Shown piece by piece: positions 9,333-17,704 of a stretch of DNA of 63,890 nt (position 1 is its first letter; every line of letters starts with the position of its first letter). The DNA comes from Melioribacter roseus (lineage in GTDB: Bacteria; Bacteroidota; Ignavibacteria; Ignavibacteriales; Melioribacteraceae). Where the stretch lies: contig DYLK01000015.1 in NCBI GenBank assembly GCA_020722065.1, forward strand, positions 1 to 63,890. Reading direction: 5' to 3'. The position numbers were made by a program, and so were the translations under genes. A model generated the notes under the pieces. That model saw only the letters and a list, made by a program, of their open reading frames with translations, did no database searches and was not told the origin of the DNA.

Positions 9333-11924
9333 TTATTTTAGAGCCGAAATTATTTCTTCAAATTTTGAAAAAGCCTCTTTGATTTTAGAAACATCTTTAC
9401 CGCCAGCAGTTGCTAAATGTGGCCTTCCACCGCCACCGCCACCAACTACTTTTGCAACTTCTCCAATAATTTTACCAGCGGAATAGTTTTTTTCTTTTAT
9501 TAATCCATCAGAAACTACACAAACAATTCCAACTTTATCTTCTATTTGGGAGATTAACAAACCGATTCCATTTTTCATTTTTTCTCGGAGTTCATCGCCA
9601 AACGATTTAAGTTCATCCATTGAATTTGCATTTACTTCTGATTTATAAACATTAATTTCATTTATTTTTGATGAATTTTTTATAACCGAATCAATTCCAC
9701 CCAACTTTTCTTTGATTTGGAATTCAGCCACAAGTTTTTCCAATTTCTTTTTTTCTTCAAGAAGTTCATTAATCTTTTCTAAAGTTTGTTCTAATTTTTC
9801 TTTCTCTTTAGCACAATATTCCTCGGCTCCTTTCCCAGTAACTGCTTCAATTCGGCGAATTCCACTTGCGACAGAAGATTCGTGAATAATCTTAAAAAAA
9901 TTAATTTGAGAAGAATTTTTCACGTGAGTTCCACCGCAAAATTCCAAAGAATAATCGCCAAACTGAACAACATTCACTTTATCGCCATATTTATCACCAA
10001 AAAACATCATCGCTCCCATATTTTTTGCTTCTTCAAAAGGTATTTCGCGATGATGTGTAAGTTGAATATTCTTGCGAATTGCGTTATTTATCTCTTTTTC
10101 TATTAGCAATTGTTCTTCTTCGGTTACTTTCTGAAAATGTGTAAAGTCAAAACGTAATCTATCAGCACCAACATACGAACCCGATTGTTTTACGTGATTT
10201 CCTAAATATTTACGCAAAGCTGCATGCAAAAAGTGTGTCGCAGAATGATTTCGCATAATATGCCAGCGATTTTCTTCATCAACTTTTGCATAAACTTGTT
10301 GGTAATTTTCAAATTGATGTTGATATTCATTCTTTACAATGTGAACAACAATATTTTTAATTTTCTGTAAACCAATTATCTCAAATGTTTTATCACAACA
10401 AATGATTTCTCCTTTATCGTCAATTTGGCCACCAGATTCTGCATAAAATGGAGTTGAATCTAAAACTATATAAGAAATATTTTCCTGATTATTTACCGCC
10501 ACAATTGTCGATTTTGAAGTTAAATCTTCGTAACCTAAAAATTTAGTAATTGGAAGCAAATCGAAATCAAACATTTTTTCAATTCCGCTTGTATCATAAG
10601 CATCAGAAATTTGCTTTTTCGTAGTTTCTCTTCCTTTTTGTTTTTGTTCGTCCATTAATTCTGTAAATTTATCAATATCTACCTTCAAATTTCGTTCGCG
10701 GGCAAGCAATTCAATCAAATCCGTTGGGAAACCGAATGTATCATACATTTTAAAAACATCTTCTCCAGAAATTATTTTTGTGGTTTTCTCAACTTCGGAA
10801 ACGATTTCTTCAAATAATGCCAAACCTCTATCTAAAGTTTGATTGAAACTTTCTTCTTCAGCTTTAATTATCTTTTCAATATTTTCACGATGTTCAATCA
10901 ATTCAGGAAATACTTTTCCCATTCCATCGCCTGCTTTTTTAATTACAACTTCGACTAATTTATATAAAAACGGTTCGTTCAAATTTAATTTTCGTCCATA
11001 TCGCAAGGCGCGGCGTAAAATTCGACGTAAAACGTAACTTCTTCCTTCATTTCCTGGGATTGCACCATCGGCAATTGCAAAAGTTAATGTTCTAATGTGA
11101 TCGGCAATTACTCGCATCGGAATTTGATTTTCGCCAGCATAAGAAATTTGAGAAATTTCTTCTACAGCCTGAATAATTGGGAAAAATAAATCTGTATCAT
11201 AATTTGATTTTTTCCCTTGCAAAACCGCAACTATTCTCTCGAATCCCATTCCTGTATCAATATGTTTGCTGGGCAATTCTTCCAAAACACCATCTTTGTT
11301 TCTATTGTATTGGATAAAAACAAGATTCCAAAGTTCAATGCAATCGGGACTTCCGGCATTTACCAAATCTGGTTTATCATAATCATCAGTAAGATTTATG
11401 TGAATTTCCGAACAAGGTCCGCAAGGTCCAGTTTCGCCCATTTCCCAAAAATTATCTTTTTCATCAAATTTTAATATATGATTTTGATTAATGTCAGTTT
11501 CTGTTTTCCAATATTCCAGTGCTTCTTCGTCAGTTCTATAAACAGTAACCCAAAGTCGTTCTTTGGGCAATTTGTAGATTTCAGTTAGCAATTCCCACGC
11601 CCAAACAATCGCTTCTTTTTTGTAATAATCGCCAAAAGACCAATTCCCGAGCATTTCAAAAAGTGTGTGATGATAAGTGTCGTGTCCAACTTCTTCTAAA
11701 TCATTATGTTTTCCACTAACTCGAATACACTTTTGTGTGTCGGCAGCTCGAGAATAATCGCGTGAACCTTGTCCCAAAAAAACATCTTTGAATTGATTCA
11801 TACCTGCATTCGTAAAAAGTAAAGTTGGGTCGTCAAATGGTACAACAGGGGAACTTGGAACTATTTTATGTTGTCTTTTTTCAAAAAAATCTAAAAATTT
11901 CTGTCTAATTTCAGAGGATTTCAT
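9333..11924 (-). CDS. alaS: Alanyl-tRNA synthetase
   Basis: This enzyme charges tRNA-Ala with alanine and edits mischarged Ser and Gly. The 863-residue product is full length. The class II catalytic domain starts at residue 1 (RQKFLDFFEKRQHKIVPSSPVVP, LLFTNAGMNQFKDVFLG). The editing domain has the zinc-binding NHSATHFLH and CGGTH motifs. The C-Ala domain ends with the glycine-rich VVGGGGGGRPHLATAGG. It is a single gene on the minus strand. The 319-base region upstream separates it from the divergent His-rich/TonB locus. Confidence 0.98.
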   Translation of the reverse strand: MKSSEIRQKFLDFFEKRQHKIVPSSPVVPFDDPTLLFTNAGMNQFKDVFLGQGSRDYSRAADTQKCIRVSGKHNDLEEVGHDTYHHTLFEMLGNWSFGDYYKKEAIVWAWELLTEIYKLPKERLWVTVYRTDEEALEYWKTETDINQNHILKFDEKDNFWEMGETGPCGPCSEIHINLTDDYDKPDLVNAGSPDCIELWNLVFIQYNRNKDGVLEELPSKHIDTGMGFERIVAVLQGKKSNYDTDLFFPIIQAVEEISQISYAGENQIPMRVIADHIRTLTFAIADGAIPGNEGRSYVLRRILRRALRYGRKLNLNEPFLYKLVEVVIKKAGDGMGKVFPELIEHRENIEKIIKAEEESFNQTLDRGLALFEEIVSEVEKTTKIISGEDVFKMYDTFGFPTDLIELLARERNLKVDIDKFTELMDEQKQKGRETTKKQISDAYDTSGIEKMFDFDLLPITKFLGYEDLTSKSTIVAVNNQENISYIVLDSTPFYAESGGQIDDKGEIICCDKTFEIIGLQKIKNIVVHIVKNEYQHQFENYQQVYAKVDEENRWHIMRNHSATHFLHAALRKYLGNHVKQSGSYVGADRLRFDFTHFQKVTEEEQLLIEKEINNAIRKNIQLTHHREIPFEEAKNMGAMMFFGDKYGDKVNVVQFGDYSLEFCGGTHVKNSSQINFFKIIHESSVASGIRRIEAVTGKGAEEYCAKEKEKLEQTLEKINELLEEKKKLEKLVAEFQIKEKLGGIDSVIKNSSKINEINVYKSEVNANSMDELKSFGDELREKMKNGIGLLISQIEDKVGIVCVVSDGLIKEKNYSAGKIIGEVAKVVGGGGGGRPHLATAGGKDVSKIKEAFSKFEEIISALK

Positions 11925-12243
11925 GCTTACCTATTTTATTTTATTCAAGGGACTAAATATATGAAAAGATGAAAATTTATAGATAAAACCCATCAAAATT
12001 CAGGAATGTGAAACAAGATTTTATTTAACGTTTGTTAATCAATTTTATTTAGCTTTCCATCCCGTATTTTTTTTTGAAGCCGTATTAAGTATCACTCGTG
12101 ATTATGTTTATCTTTATTAGCTTTTTTTGGTGAAAACAGAAAAAGATACAAAACTATACTGTTTTTTATAAAAAAATGAAATCATTTTTTATGATGGACA
12201 AATATTGACAATTATTGATATTTAGATTAAGTTTAAATAACAG
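11925..12243. other. Divergent intergenic region alaS / His-rich protein
   Basis: There is no ORF here. It must hold the alaS promoter (minus) and the promoter of the 12244 gene (plus). I found no full TTG-N19-TAnnTTTG match on either strand. The 12244-proximal half carries two closely spaced palindromes, listed separately. Confidence 0.6.
12171..12223. promoter_or_regulatory. Two adjacent palindromes before the putative metal locus (candidate operators)
   Basis: The first palindrome is AAAAAATGA at 12171-12179, two bases, then TCATTTTTT at 12182-12190: perfect 9-bp arms. The second spans 12200-12223, from AAATAT to ATATTT, with 16 of 24 positions symmetric about an AATT core. They end 20 bases before the ATG of the His-rich protein. 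The ATGA/TCAT arms recall Fur-family (Fur/Zur) boxes, but the spacer is two bases rather than three. The operator function is inferred. Confidence 0.4.
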
Positions 12244-12618
12244 ATGAAAAATTTAATAAACATATCAAAAAATATTGCTGTAATATTTATTATAACACTG
12301 ATTTTATCAGTTCAGTTTTTAATAAATATGACAATGCACACTCATGTTTTGCCTTCAGGGCAGATTATTTCGCATAGTCATGTTTTGCCTGTTAATAAAG
12401 AAAATCCCAAAGATAAATCACATTCCCACACAGAAGATGAATATAAGTTTTATTCCATAAATTCATTTATCCTTAAGTTCTTCCTTCAGCCACAATTTGA
12501 AAACATTTTTAGCATAGAAAAAAAATCTGTAGTTATTTTATTTAATGAAAGTGCAATTTGTACAAACTTATTAAACCTTCCTTTACTAAGAGCTCCTCCT
12601 ATAATTTCTTTTATATAA
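12244..12618 (+). CDS. Small His-rich membrane/exported protein
   Basis: This is a 124-residue protein of unknown function. An N-terminal hydrophobic segment (about 8-30) is followed by a His-rich stretch (about 32-62: MHTHVLPSG, SHSHVLP, KSHSHTEDEY) and ends near a RAPP motif. Similar small proteins with HxH repeats and a terminal RAPP/RGPP, reminiscent of DUF2946, often precede TonB receptors in Bacteroidota. I infer periplasmic binding of zinc, copper or a similar metal. It is the first gene of the probable operon with the TonB receptor. No strong ribosome-binding site precedes the ATG. Confidence 0.6.
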   Translation: MKNLINISKNIAVIFIITLILSVQFLINMTMHTHVLPSGQIISHSHVLPVNKENPKDKSHSHTEDEYKFYSINSFILKFFLQPQFENIFSIEKKSVVILFNESAICTNLLNLPLLRAPPIISFI

Positions 12619-12686
12619 TCTATCTTTAATTATTAACATAATCTATCTTTTACTTTAAACATTAGCTCATATTTAAAAATATGAGC
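12615..12686. promoter_or_regulatory. 13-bp direct repeat plus 22-bp palindrome between His-rich gene and TonB receptor
   Basis: ATAATCTATCTTT occurs at 12615-12627 and again at 12638-12650, a start-to-start spacing of 23 bases. It is followed by GCTCATATTT (12665-12674), two A residues, and AAATATGAGC (12677-12686), a perfect 10-bp-arm palindrome. This could be an internal operator or an mRNA hairpin adjusting expression between the two genes. Confidence 0.4.
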
Positions 12687-12725
12687 AAGAAATTATTTGT
12701 ATTTATATACATAGGAGAACTATAT

Positions 12726-15086
12726 ATGAAAAAATTATCAATTATTGTGCTTATTTTACTTTCAGCTTTTTATAATTCACTCTTTTCACAAACAGATGCA
12801 AACATTGTCGGTCACGTAACTTTCGAAGGAGAACATATTCCTTTTGCAAATGTGATTATTAAAGGGACAACGATAGGAACTTCGACGGATGAAACTGGAC
12901 ATTATAGACTAATAAATTTACCCGTTGGTGAATTAACTATAAAAGTTCAATATGTTGGGTTTAAATCCCAAGAAAAGAAAATTGTTCTTGAAAAAAACAC
13001 GACTACTGAACTTAACTTTGATTTAGAGAAAGATGTTCTTTCACTAAATGAAATAGTGGTTTCTGGTAATAGAAACGAGGGAAGTAAAAAAGATCAAAAT
13101 ACAATTGTAAATACACTATCTCCAAAACTGATCTCAAATACTCAATCAAATGTTGTTAGCGAAATATTAAAATTTTCACCTGGGTTAAGAGTTGAAAATA
13201 ATTGCCAAAATTGTGGTTTTAATCAATTGCGAATGAATGGATTGGAAGGTCCTTATTCTCAAATATTAATAAATAGCCGACAAATATTTAGCGGATTAGC
13301 TGGTGTTTACGGATTAGAATTAATTCCATCAAATATGATTGAACGTATTGAAGTTGTTAAAGGAGGAGCTTCGGCTTTATATGGTAGTAATGCAATTGGA
13401 GGAACTATAAATATTATACTTACAGACCCAACAAGTAATACATATAGCGCTTCTGTTTCAAATGCCATATTTGGAGTTAATCATAAAACTGCAAGTAAAA
13501 ATGCTTATGAAAGATCTTCAAGTTTTAACGCTTCTTTGGTTTCACCAGAGGCACAGACCGGATTTTCAATGTTTGGATTTTTAAGAAATAGAGATAATTT
13601 TGATGCAAATTCTGACGGATTCTCAGAATTATCAAGAATTAAAAATCTAACACTTGGGGGGCGATTATTCCACAGATTTACAAGTACTGATAGGTTAAGT
13701 ATAGATTTTTTTAAAATTAACGAAGACAGACGTGGTGGAGATAATTTTGAACTTCCAAATCATTTGGCTAATATTTCTGAAGCAGTACAACACGATATTA
13801 CAACTGGGGCTATCTCGTATGAAAAATTTTATAGCTCTACTGATATGTTTACCATTTATGCAGCAAGTCAAAGCGTAAATCGAAATTCTTATTACGGTGC
13901 TAATCAATCTCTTGCAGATTATGGTAACACAAAAGATTTATCCTACAATGCTGGACTTCAATACAATGGAAATTTTACAGATAACGAAATTACGGTTGGT
14001 GCCGAAATTCAAGGAAGTAGTTTAGTTGATAAAAAATTAGGCTACTACGACATGGATAATGCAACAATGGTCAATGGAAGTTTAGAAATACCATTTATAG
14101 AAACGAGAACTATTTCAGACCAAAAATCTTTTACTTATGCTGTGTTTTCACAATATGAAAGAAGATTTGGGGACGCAAAATTATCTGCTGGAATCAGATT
14201 TGACAGATATTCAATTACTGAAAAAGGAAATAATTCCAATATCCAAGGAAATGTTTTTAGTCCAAGAATTAGTTTACTTTATGATATAACTCCTTCAACT
14301 CAATTTAGAGTAAATTATGCTCAAGGTTTTAGAGCTCCACAAATATTTGATGAGGATTTACATATTGAAACATCTGGGGCAAGACAAGTTTTACATAAAA
14401 ACGATCCAAATTTAACCCAAGAAACAAGCAGAAGTTTTACCAGTTCATTAACACAAACAATGTCATTTAATAACTTTTATTTAGAATTTATGCTTGAAGG
14501 CTTTTATACAAAACTAGAAAACCCATTTGTTAACGAGTACTCAGAGCCAGATTCTAATGGTACGGTAATATATAATAGAATAAATGCACAAGATGGCGCC
14601 TCTGTGAAAGGGATAAATGTTGAAATAAACATAGCTGATATTGAAAAAATGGAAATTAAAACAGGCTTTACCTATCAAAATAGTGAGTATACTAAAAAAC
14701 AAGAGTTTGACGAAAAGAGATTTTTTAGAACTCCGAATGATTATGGATTTATTGCTTTCAATTATAATTTAACCAATAATTTTGAAATTTCACTATCGGG
14801 CGATTATACAGGCAAAATGTTAATTCCATATTTTGGAACAAACCAAGCAAACCCAGACGAAGGTGAATTACGCCAAAGTAATTCGTTTTTTGATATGGGA
14901 TTAAAACTACAATACAAACTAAAACTAAATGGAGCTTCTTCTCAATTTTTTGTTGGAATGAAAAATATTTTCAATTCTTATCAATCAGATTTTGACAAAG
15001 GGGTAGATAGAGACCCAGCATATATATATGGTCCCATTTTACCAAGACAAATATATTTTGGAATCAAAATTGGCAATAACATATAA
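12726..15086 (+). CDS. TonB-dependent receptor with carboxypeptidase-like N-domain
   Basis: This 786-residue outer-membrane receptor imports a ligand using TonB energy. I chose the ATG at 12726, not the in-frame ATG at 12681, because it has AGGAG at 12713-12717 and gives a clean signal peptide ending SLFSQ (about residue 21). A CarboxypepD_reg-like beta-sandwich covers about 23-110. The plug covers about 120-235, with NGLEGPYSQILINSR and RIEVVKGGASALYGSNAIGGTINII. The 22-strand barrel follows and ends in an aromatic-rich IYFGIKIGNNI strand. The plug contains C160-Q-N-C163, a CxxC seen in a distinct receptor subfamily. With the His-rich and FmdE neighbours it suggests a metal ligand (inference). 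Confidence 0.9.
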   Translation: MKKLSIIVLILLSAFYNSLFSQTDANIVGHVTFEGEHIPFANVIIKGTTIGTSTDETGHYRLINLPVGELTIKVQYVGFKSQEKKIVLEKNTTTELNFDLEKDVLSLNEIVVSGNRNEGSKKDQNTIVNTLSPKLISNTQSNVVSEILKFSPGLRVENNCQNCGFNQLRMNGLEGPYSQILINSRQIFSGLAGVYGLELIPSNMIERIEVVKGGASALYGSNAIGGTINIILTDPTSNTYSASVSNAIFGVNHKTASKNAYERSSSFNASLVSPEAQTGFSMFGFLRNRDNFDANSDGFSELSRIKNLTLGGRLFHRFTSTDRLSIDFFKINEDRRGGDNFELPNHLANISEAVQHDITTGAISYEKFYSSTDMFTIYAASQSVNRNSYYGANQSLADYGNTKDLSYNAGLQYNGNFTDNEITVGAEIQGSSLVDKKLGYYDMDNATMVNGSLEIPFIETRTISDQKSFTYAVFSQYERRFGDAKLSAGIRFDRYSITEKGNNSNIQGNVFSPRISLLYDITPSTQFRVNYAQGFRAPQIFDEDLHIETSGARQVLHKNDPNLTQETSRSFTSSLTQTMSFNNFYLEFMLEGFYTKLENPFVNEYSEPDSNGTVIYNRINAQDGASVKGINVEINIADIEKMEIKTGFTYQNSEYTKKQEFDEKRFFRTPNDYGFIAFNYNLTNNFEISLSGDYTGKMLIPYFGTNQANPDEGELRQSNSFFDMGLKLQYKLKLNGASSQFFVGMKNIFNSYQSDFDKGVDRDPAYIYGPILPRQIYFGIKIGNNI

Positions 15087-15090
15087 TTTT

Positions 15091-15170
15091 ATCGTTTAAT
15101 CAAGAAAAGAGAATTTCTCTTTTCTTGATGTTTATGTAATAATTAAACTTCTAAACTATGATTAAACGAT
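15091..15170 (+). promoter_or_regulatory. Nested inverted repeats (candidate RNA switch or attenuator)
   Basis: The inner hairpin pairs ATCAAGAAAAGAGAA (15099-15113) with its exact complement at 15115-15129, a 15-bp stem. The outer arms ATCGTTTAATC (15091-15101) and GATTAAACGAT (15160-15170) are perfectly complementary over 11 bp and overlap the inner left arm by three bases. The outer right arm ends just before the AAGGTGAG ribosome-binding site (15171-15178) of the next gene. The inner hairpin lacks a clean U-run on its 3' side. Confidence 0.5.
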
Positions 15171-15182
15171 AAGGTGAGAAAA

Positions 15183-15392
15183 ATGAAAAAGAATATTTAT
15201 GAATTCAAATCCGATATACGTTGTAAAATAGTTGGTAGTTGGCCAATCAATGATTATTCTTTTAGTAGTTCAAAAGCACAAAATGGGAATTACTTTGTAG
15301 GATTAGCATTGGACGAAGATAACGAAAGTGAGAAAACAGATAGTAGAATTGATAAATGGTTAGAAATTATAAAAACAGATTTTGAAATCTAA
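15183..15392 (+). CDS. Unknown small protein in the TonB/FmdE locus
   Basis: This is a 69-residue protein that I do not recognise. The ATG at 15183 is preferred over the upstream GTG at 15174 because AAGGTGAG sits at 15171-15178. The protein is soluble and acidic at the end (LDEDNESEKTDSRIDKWLEIIK) with a central SWPINDYSFSSSKAQNGNYFVGLALDE region. It has one Cys and no signal peptide, so it is probably cytoplasmic. It sits between the TonB receptor and the FmdE protein, 30 bases before the latter, and its translation may be controlled by the nested repeats directly upstream. Confidence 0.55.
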   Translation: MKKNIYEFKSDIRCKIVGSWPINDYSFSSSKAQNGNYFVGLALDEDNESEKTDSRIDKWLEIIKTDFEI

Positions 15393-15422
15393 ACGATTTT
15401 AACAATAAAATAAGGAGAAATG

Positions 15423-16115
15423 ATGAAACGAATATCAAAATTGATATTATTGGGACTATTGGTCGTTTTTGCTAAAAACTTAATTGCCCAAACCAATAAT
15501 TTGGAAGATAATATTTATCTAAAAGCTGGCATTATAAAAATAAAAGACCCCAAAGCTGTTATGGTTGGATATAAAACTCCAGATAATGATGTCTTTGAAA
15601 TAAATCTTGATGATGTTGGAAAATTTACAGGACATGTTTGCCCTGGGGTAACATCTGGCTTTTTGCTTACCAAAAAAGCATTAGAGGCACTATTCCCAAA
15701 TAATGAAATTCCAATAAGAGGCAATATAAGCATAGCTACTGCAAGCAGAAACGATTTGCTCGAAGTTGCTTCATATATTGTTCGTGCAAGAGAAAAAGAC
15801 GAAGAAGGAAATGGCAATAATTCAATCGTAATTGATTCAACAATTATTTCAGAAAAAGGGACTGTTTCGCTTATTTTTAAAAGAAACGATACTGGGAAAA
15901 TGGTAAAAGCTGTTTTTAATAAAGCCCAAATGATGACCGACGAAATTAAAAACGAAATATTACCTCTAAAAAAGAAGATAACAGAGGGAAATGCTACAGA
16001 AAATGAAAAATTAGAGTTTGGTAAAAAAGTTCAAAAAATAGTAAAACATCTAATTATAAATCAGCCTTCAAACGTATATGTAATTAAAGAATGCAATAAT
16101 TACAAATTCCCCTAA
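15423..16115 (+). CDS. Exported FmdE-domain protein
   Basis: This 230-residue protein has an N-terminal signal peptide (KRISKLILLGLLVVFAKNLIAQ) followed by an FmdE domain (about 60-200). The signature is H71-V-C73-P-G75, with GFLLTKKALEALFP downstream. FmdE was named from the molybdenum formylmethanofuran dehydrogenase operon of methanogens. Its relatives bind a metal through the conserved His/Cys, but their function is not settled. This copy is exported and lies next to a TonB receptor, which suggests a periplasmic metal carrier or sensor (inference). I chose the second of two tandem ATGs because AAGGAG (15412-15417) is better spaced from it. Confidence 0.78.
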   Translation: MKRISKLILLGLLVVFAKNLIAQTNNLEDNIYLKAGIIKIKDPKAVMVGYKTPDNDVFEINLDDVGKFTGHVCPGVTSGFLLTKKALEALFPNNEIPIRGNISIATASRNDLLEVASYIVRAREKDEEGNGNNSIVIDSTIISEKGTVSLIFKRNDTGKMVKAVFNKAQMMTDEIKNEILPLKKKITEGNATENEKLEFGKKVQKIVKHLIINQPSNVYVIKECNNYKFP

Positions 16116-16149
16116 AAACTATTAAAATTCATCTTCCCACAAACAATTG

Positions 16150-16182
16150 AAAATCCGACATATTCAAGTTGTCGGATTTTTT
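16150..16182 (+). terminator. Rho-independent terminator after the FmdE gene
   Basis: AAATCCGACA (16151-16160) pairs with TGTCGGATTT (16170-16179), and a T-run continues to 16182. It closes the His-rich/TonB/FmdE transcript. Confidence 0.85.
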
Positions 16183-16343
16183 ATAAAAGAACAGTTAGTT
16201 CAAATTAAAATTAGTTCAGAATTGCAACTAAATTTGTAAGATGAATTTTTAAAAAAACGGTATATTTGATTAAATTTTTCTACGGGAAAAGTAGAAAAAT
16301 ACATTTTTCAATTATTAAAGAAAGACAACCAGCACTATATGAT

Positions 16344-16601
16344 ATGAAACTAACAAGATTTGAAAAATATTATCTTCTAATTGCAAAGATTTTAGCTTAT
16401 CCATTTGCATTAATTATAAGAGGTTATCAATTATTTATTTCTCCAATTCTTCCATCAAGTTGCAGATTTCAGCCAACATGTTCAGAATACGCAATACAAT
16501 CGCTAAGAAAATATGGGATTTTAAAAGGTGGTTGGTTGGGAATTAAAAGAATTGCTCGTTGTCATCCGTGGGGCGGACATGGTTACGACCCTGTCCCATA
16601 A
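16344..16601 (+). CDS. yidD: Membrane protein insertion efficiency factor YidD
   Basis: YidD is a small membrane-associated protein that helps YidC insert inner-membrane proteins. The 85-residue form starting at the ATG 16344 fits the family length. A TTG at 16266 would add 26 non-homologous residues and overlaps a TATATTTG promoter-like box at 16261-16268, so I rejected it. The family signature is fully present: [20 protein letters not shown], then [24 protein letters not shown] at the C-terminus. It is usually near rpmH-rnpA-yidC, but here it is alone and convergent with mlaD. Confidence 0.93.
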   Translation: MKLTRFEKYYLLIAKILAYPFALIIRGYQLFISPILPSSCRFQPTCSEYAIQSLRKYGILKGGWLGIKRIARCHPWGGHGYDPVP

Positions 16602-16657
16602 ATGAATTCACAATTTAAAAAATTTTTAACGGAAATTTTGATTACTTGGATTTATAC

Positions 16658-16679
16658 AAAATAGTACAATTACTATTTT
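16658..16679. terminator. Hairpin between convergent yidD and mlaD
   Basis: AAAATAGTA (16658-16666) and TACTATTTT (16671-16679) form a perfect 9-bp stem with a 4-base loop. A T-run follows on the plus strand. The stem includes the mlaD stop codon, so on the minus strand it forms as the ribosome finishes. Confidence 0.55.
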
Positions 16680-17704
16680 TTCTGTGAATTATTCGCCTTG
16701 AAATTTTCTTCCAACTCTTTTAATTCTCTTATTTTCTTTTCAAGTTCTAAAATTTTAGTATCGATTTCTTTTTTGTAAGAATCATAATCCCAATATCCGC
16801 GAGTTTCAAAATAATCTTTGAATAGCCAATTGTGTTTCAACGCTTCCATATTTTCAGCAAATCGATTAGATGTTATTTCAAGCTGGCGAACAGAAGAAGT
16901 TAAATTTGTTATGATGGTAGAAACAGAATCTTCGACAGATTTATCGGCAACTAACTTTCCAATTGCTCCTTTTCCATCTCGAATATTCTGTATCAGTTGA
17001 TTAATATTTTTGCTTGTTGTATCAACATTTGAAAGAATTCCATTTAGATTTGCACCAAGATTTGTAACCATTTCAGCAACAACATTCAAATTCTCAGTGA
17101 TTTTAGAAAGAGAGGAATCGCCACTTTGTACTACTCTTACTGAAGCATTATAAAGTCTCGAATCGTTTACAAGCAGCCCAATTGTTCCTTTTCCTTCATT
17201 CACTTTATTCACAATTTCTGCAAAATCTTCGGTAATTTTTTTTGTAAAATCCATAATTTCAGTGGTTTGAACAATCATTTGCTGCACATCAAGAGGCTCT
17301 TCTGCGACAATTGTTCCGCCATTTTTTATTACTTCATATTCTCTTTTCCCTGGTGAAATGGAAATGTACTTTTGCCCGATAAAACCTTTTGTTTCAATAA
17401 TTGCTTTGCTATCTAAACGAATAAAATTTTGGGCATCGTAATTAATTTTCATTTTAACTTCAACTAATCCAAGCGAATCCGGCATTAAATTTATTGAACT
17501 AACTGAACCAATTTGATAACCACTTAACATTACAGGAGCACCACTTTTTAAGGTATTTACATTTCTAAAAAAAGTTTTTATTTCGATTGATTGTGTGAAT
17601 AATGATTCCTTGTTACCAACAACAAAAAGCATTAAAATCATCAAAATTGTTCCTAAAAAAAGAAATATTCCTAATCTTGCACCAGCAAACGATTTAAACA
17701 TCAC
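16673..17704 (-). CDS. mlaD: MlaD/MCE-family lipid-transport protein
   Basis: This 343-residue protein has one N-terminal membrane anchor (about 8-27), an MCE domain (about 36-115, with NTLKSGAPVMLSGYQIGSVSSI) and a long helical tail ending in a coiled coil (about 310-340, Glu/Lys rich). MCE proteins form hexameric rings in the periplasm that carry lipids between inner and outer membranes. It is the last gene of the mlaE-mlaF-mlaD set and overlaps mlaF by 11 bp. The long helical C-terminus, larger than E. coli MlaD (about 183 residues), fits the needle-forming or tethered MCE types. Confidence 0.9.
   Translation of the reverse strand: MMFKSFAGARLGIFLFLGTILMILMLFVVGNKESLFTQSIEIKTFFRNVNTLKSGAPVMLSGYQIGSVSSINLMPDSLGLVEVKMKINYDAQNFIRLDSKAIIETKGFIGQKYISISPGKREYEVIKNGGTIVAEEPLDVQQMIVQTTEIMDFTKKITEDFAEIVNKVNEGKGTIGLLVNDSRLYNASVRVVQSGDSSLSKITENLNVVAEMVTNLGANLNGILSNVDTTSKNINQLIQNIRDGKGAIGKLVADKSVEDSVSTIITNLTSSVRQLEITSNRFAENMEALKHNWLFKDYFETRGYWDYDSYKKEIDTKILELEKKIRELKELEENFKANNSQKK

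Noticed and set aside
16266-16343. N-terminal extension of YidD from TTG at 16266
   Set aside because: The added 26 residues are unlike the family, and a promoter-like TATATTTG overlaps the TTG. The ATG at 16344 gives the usual length.
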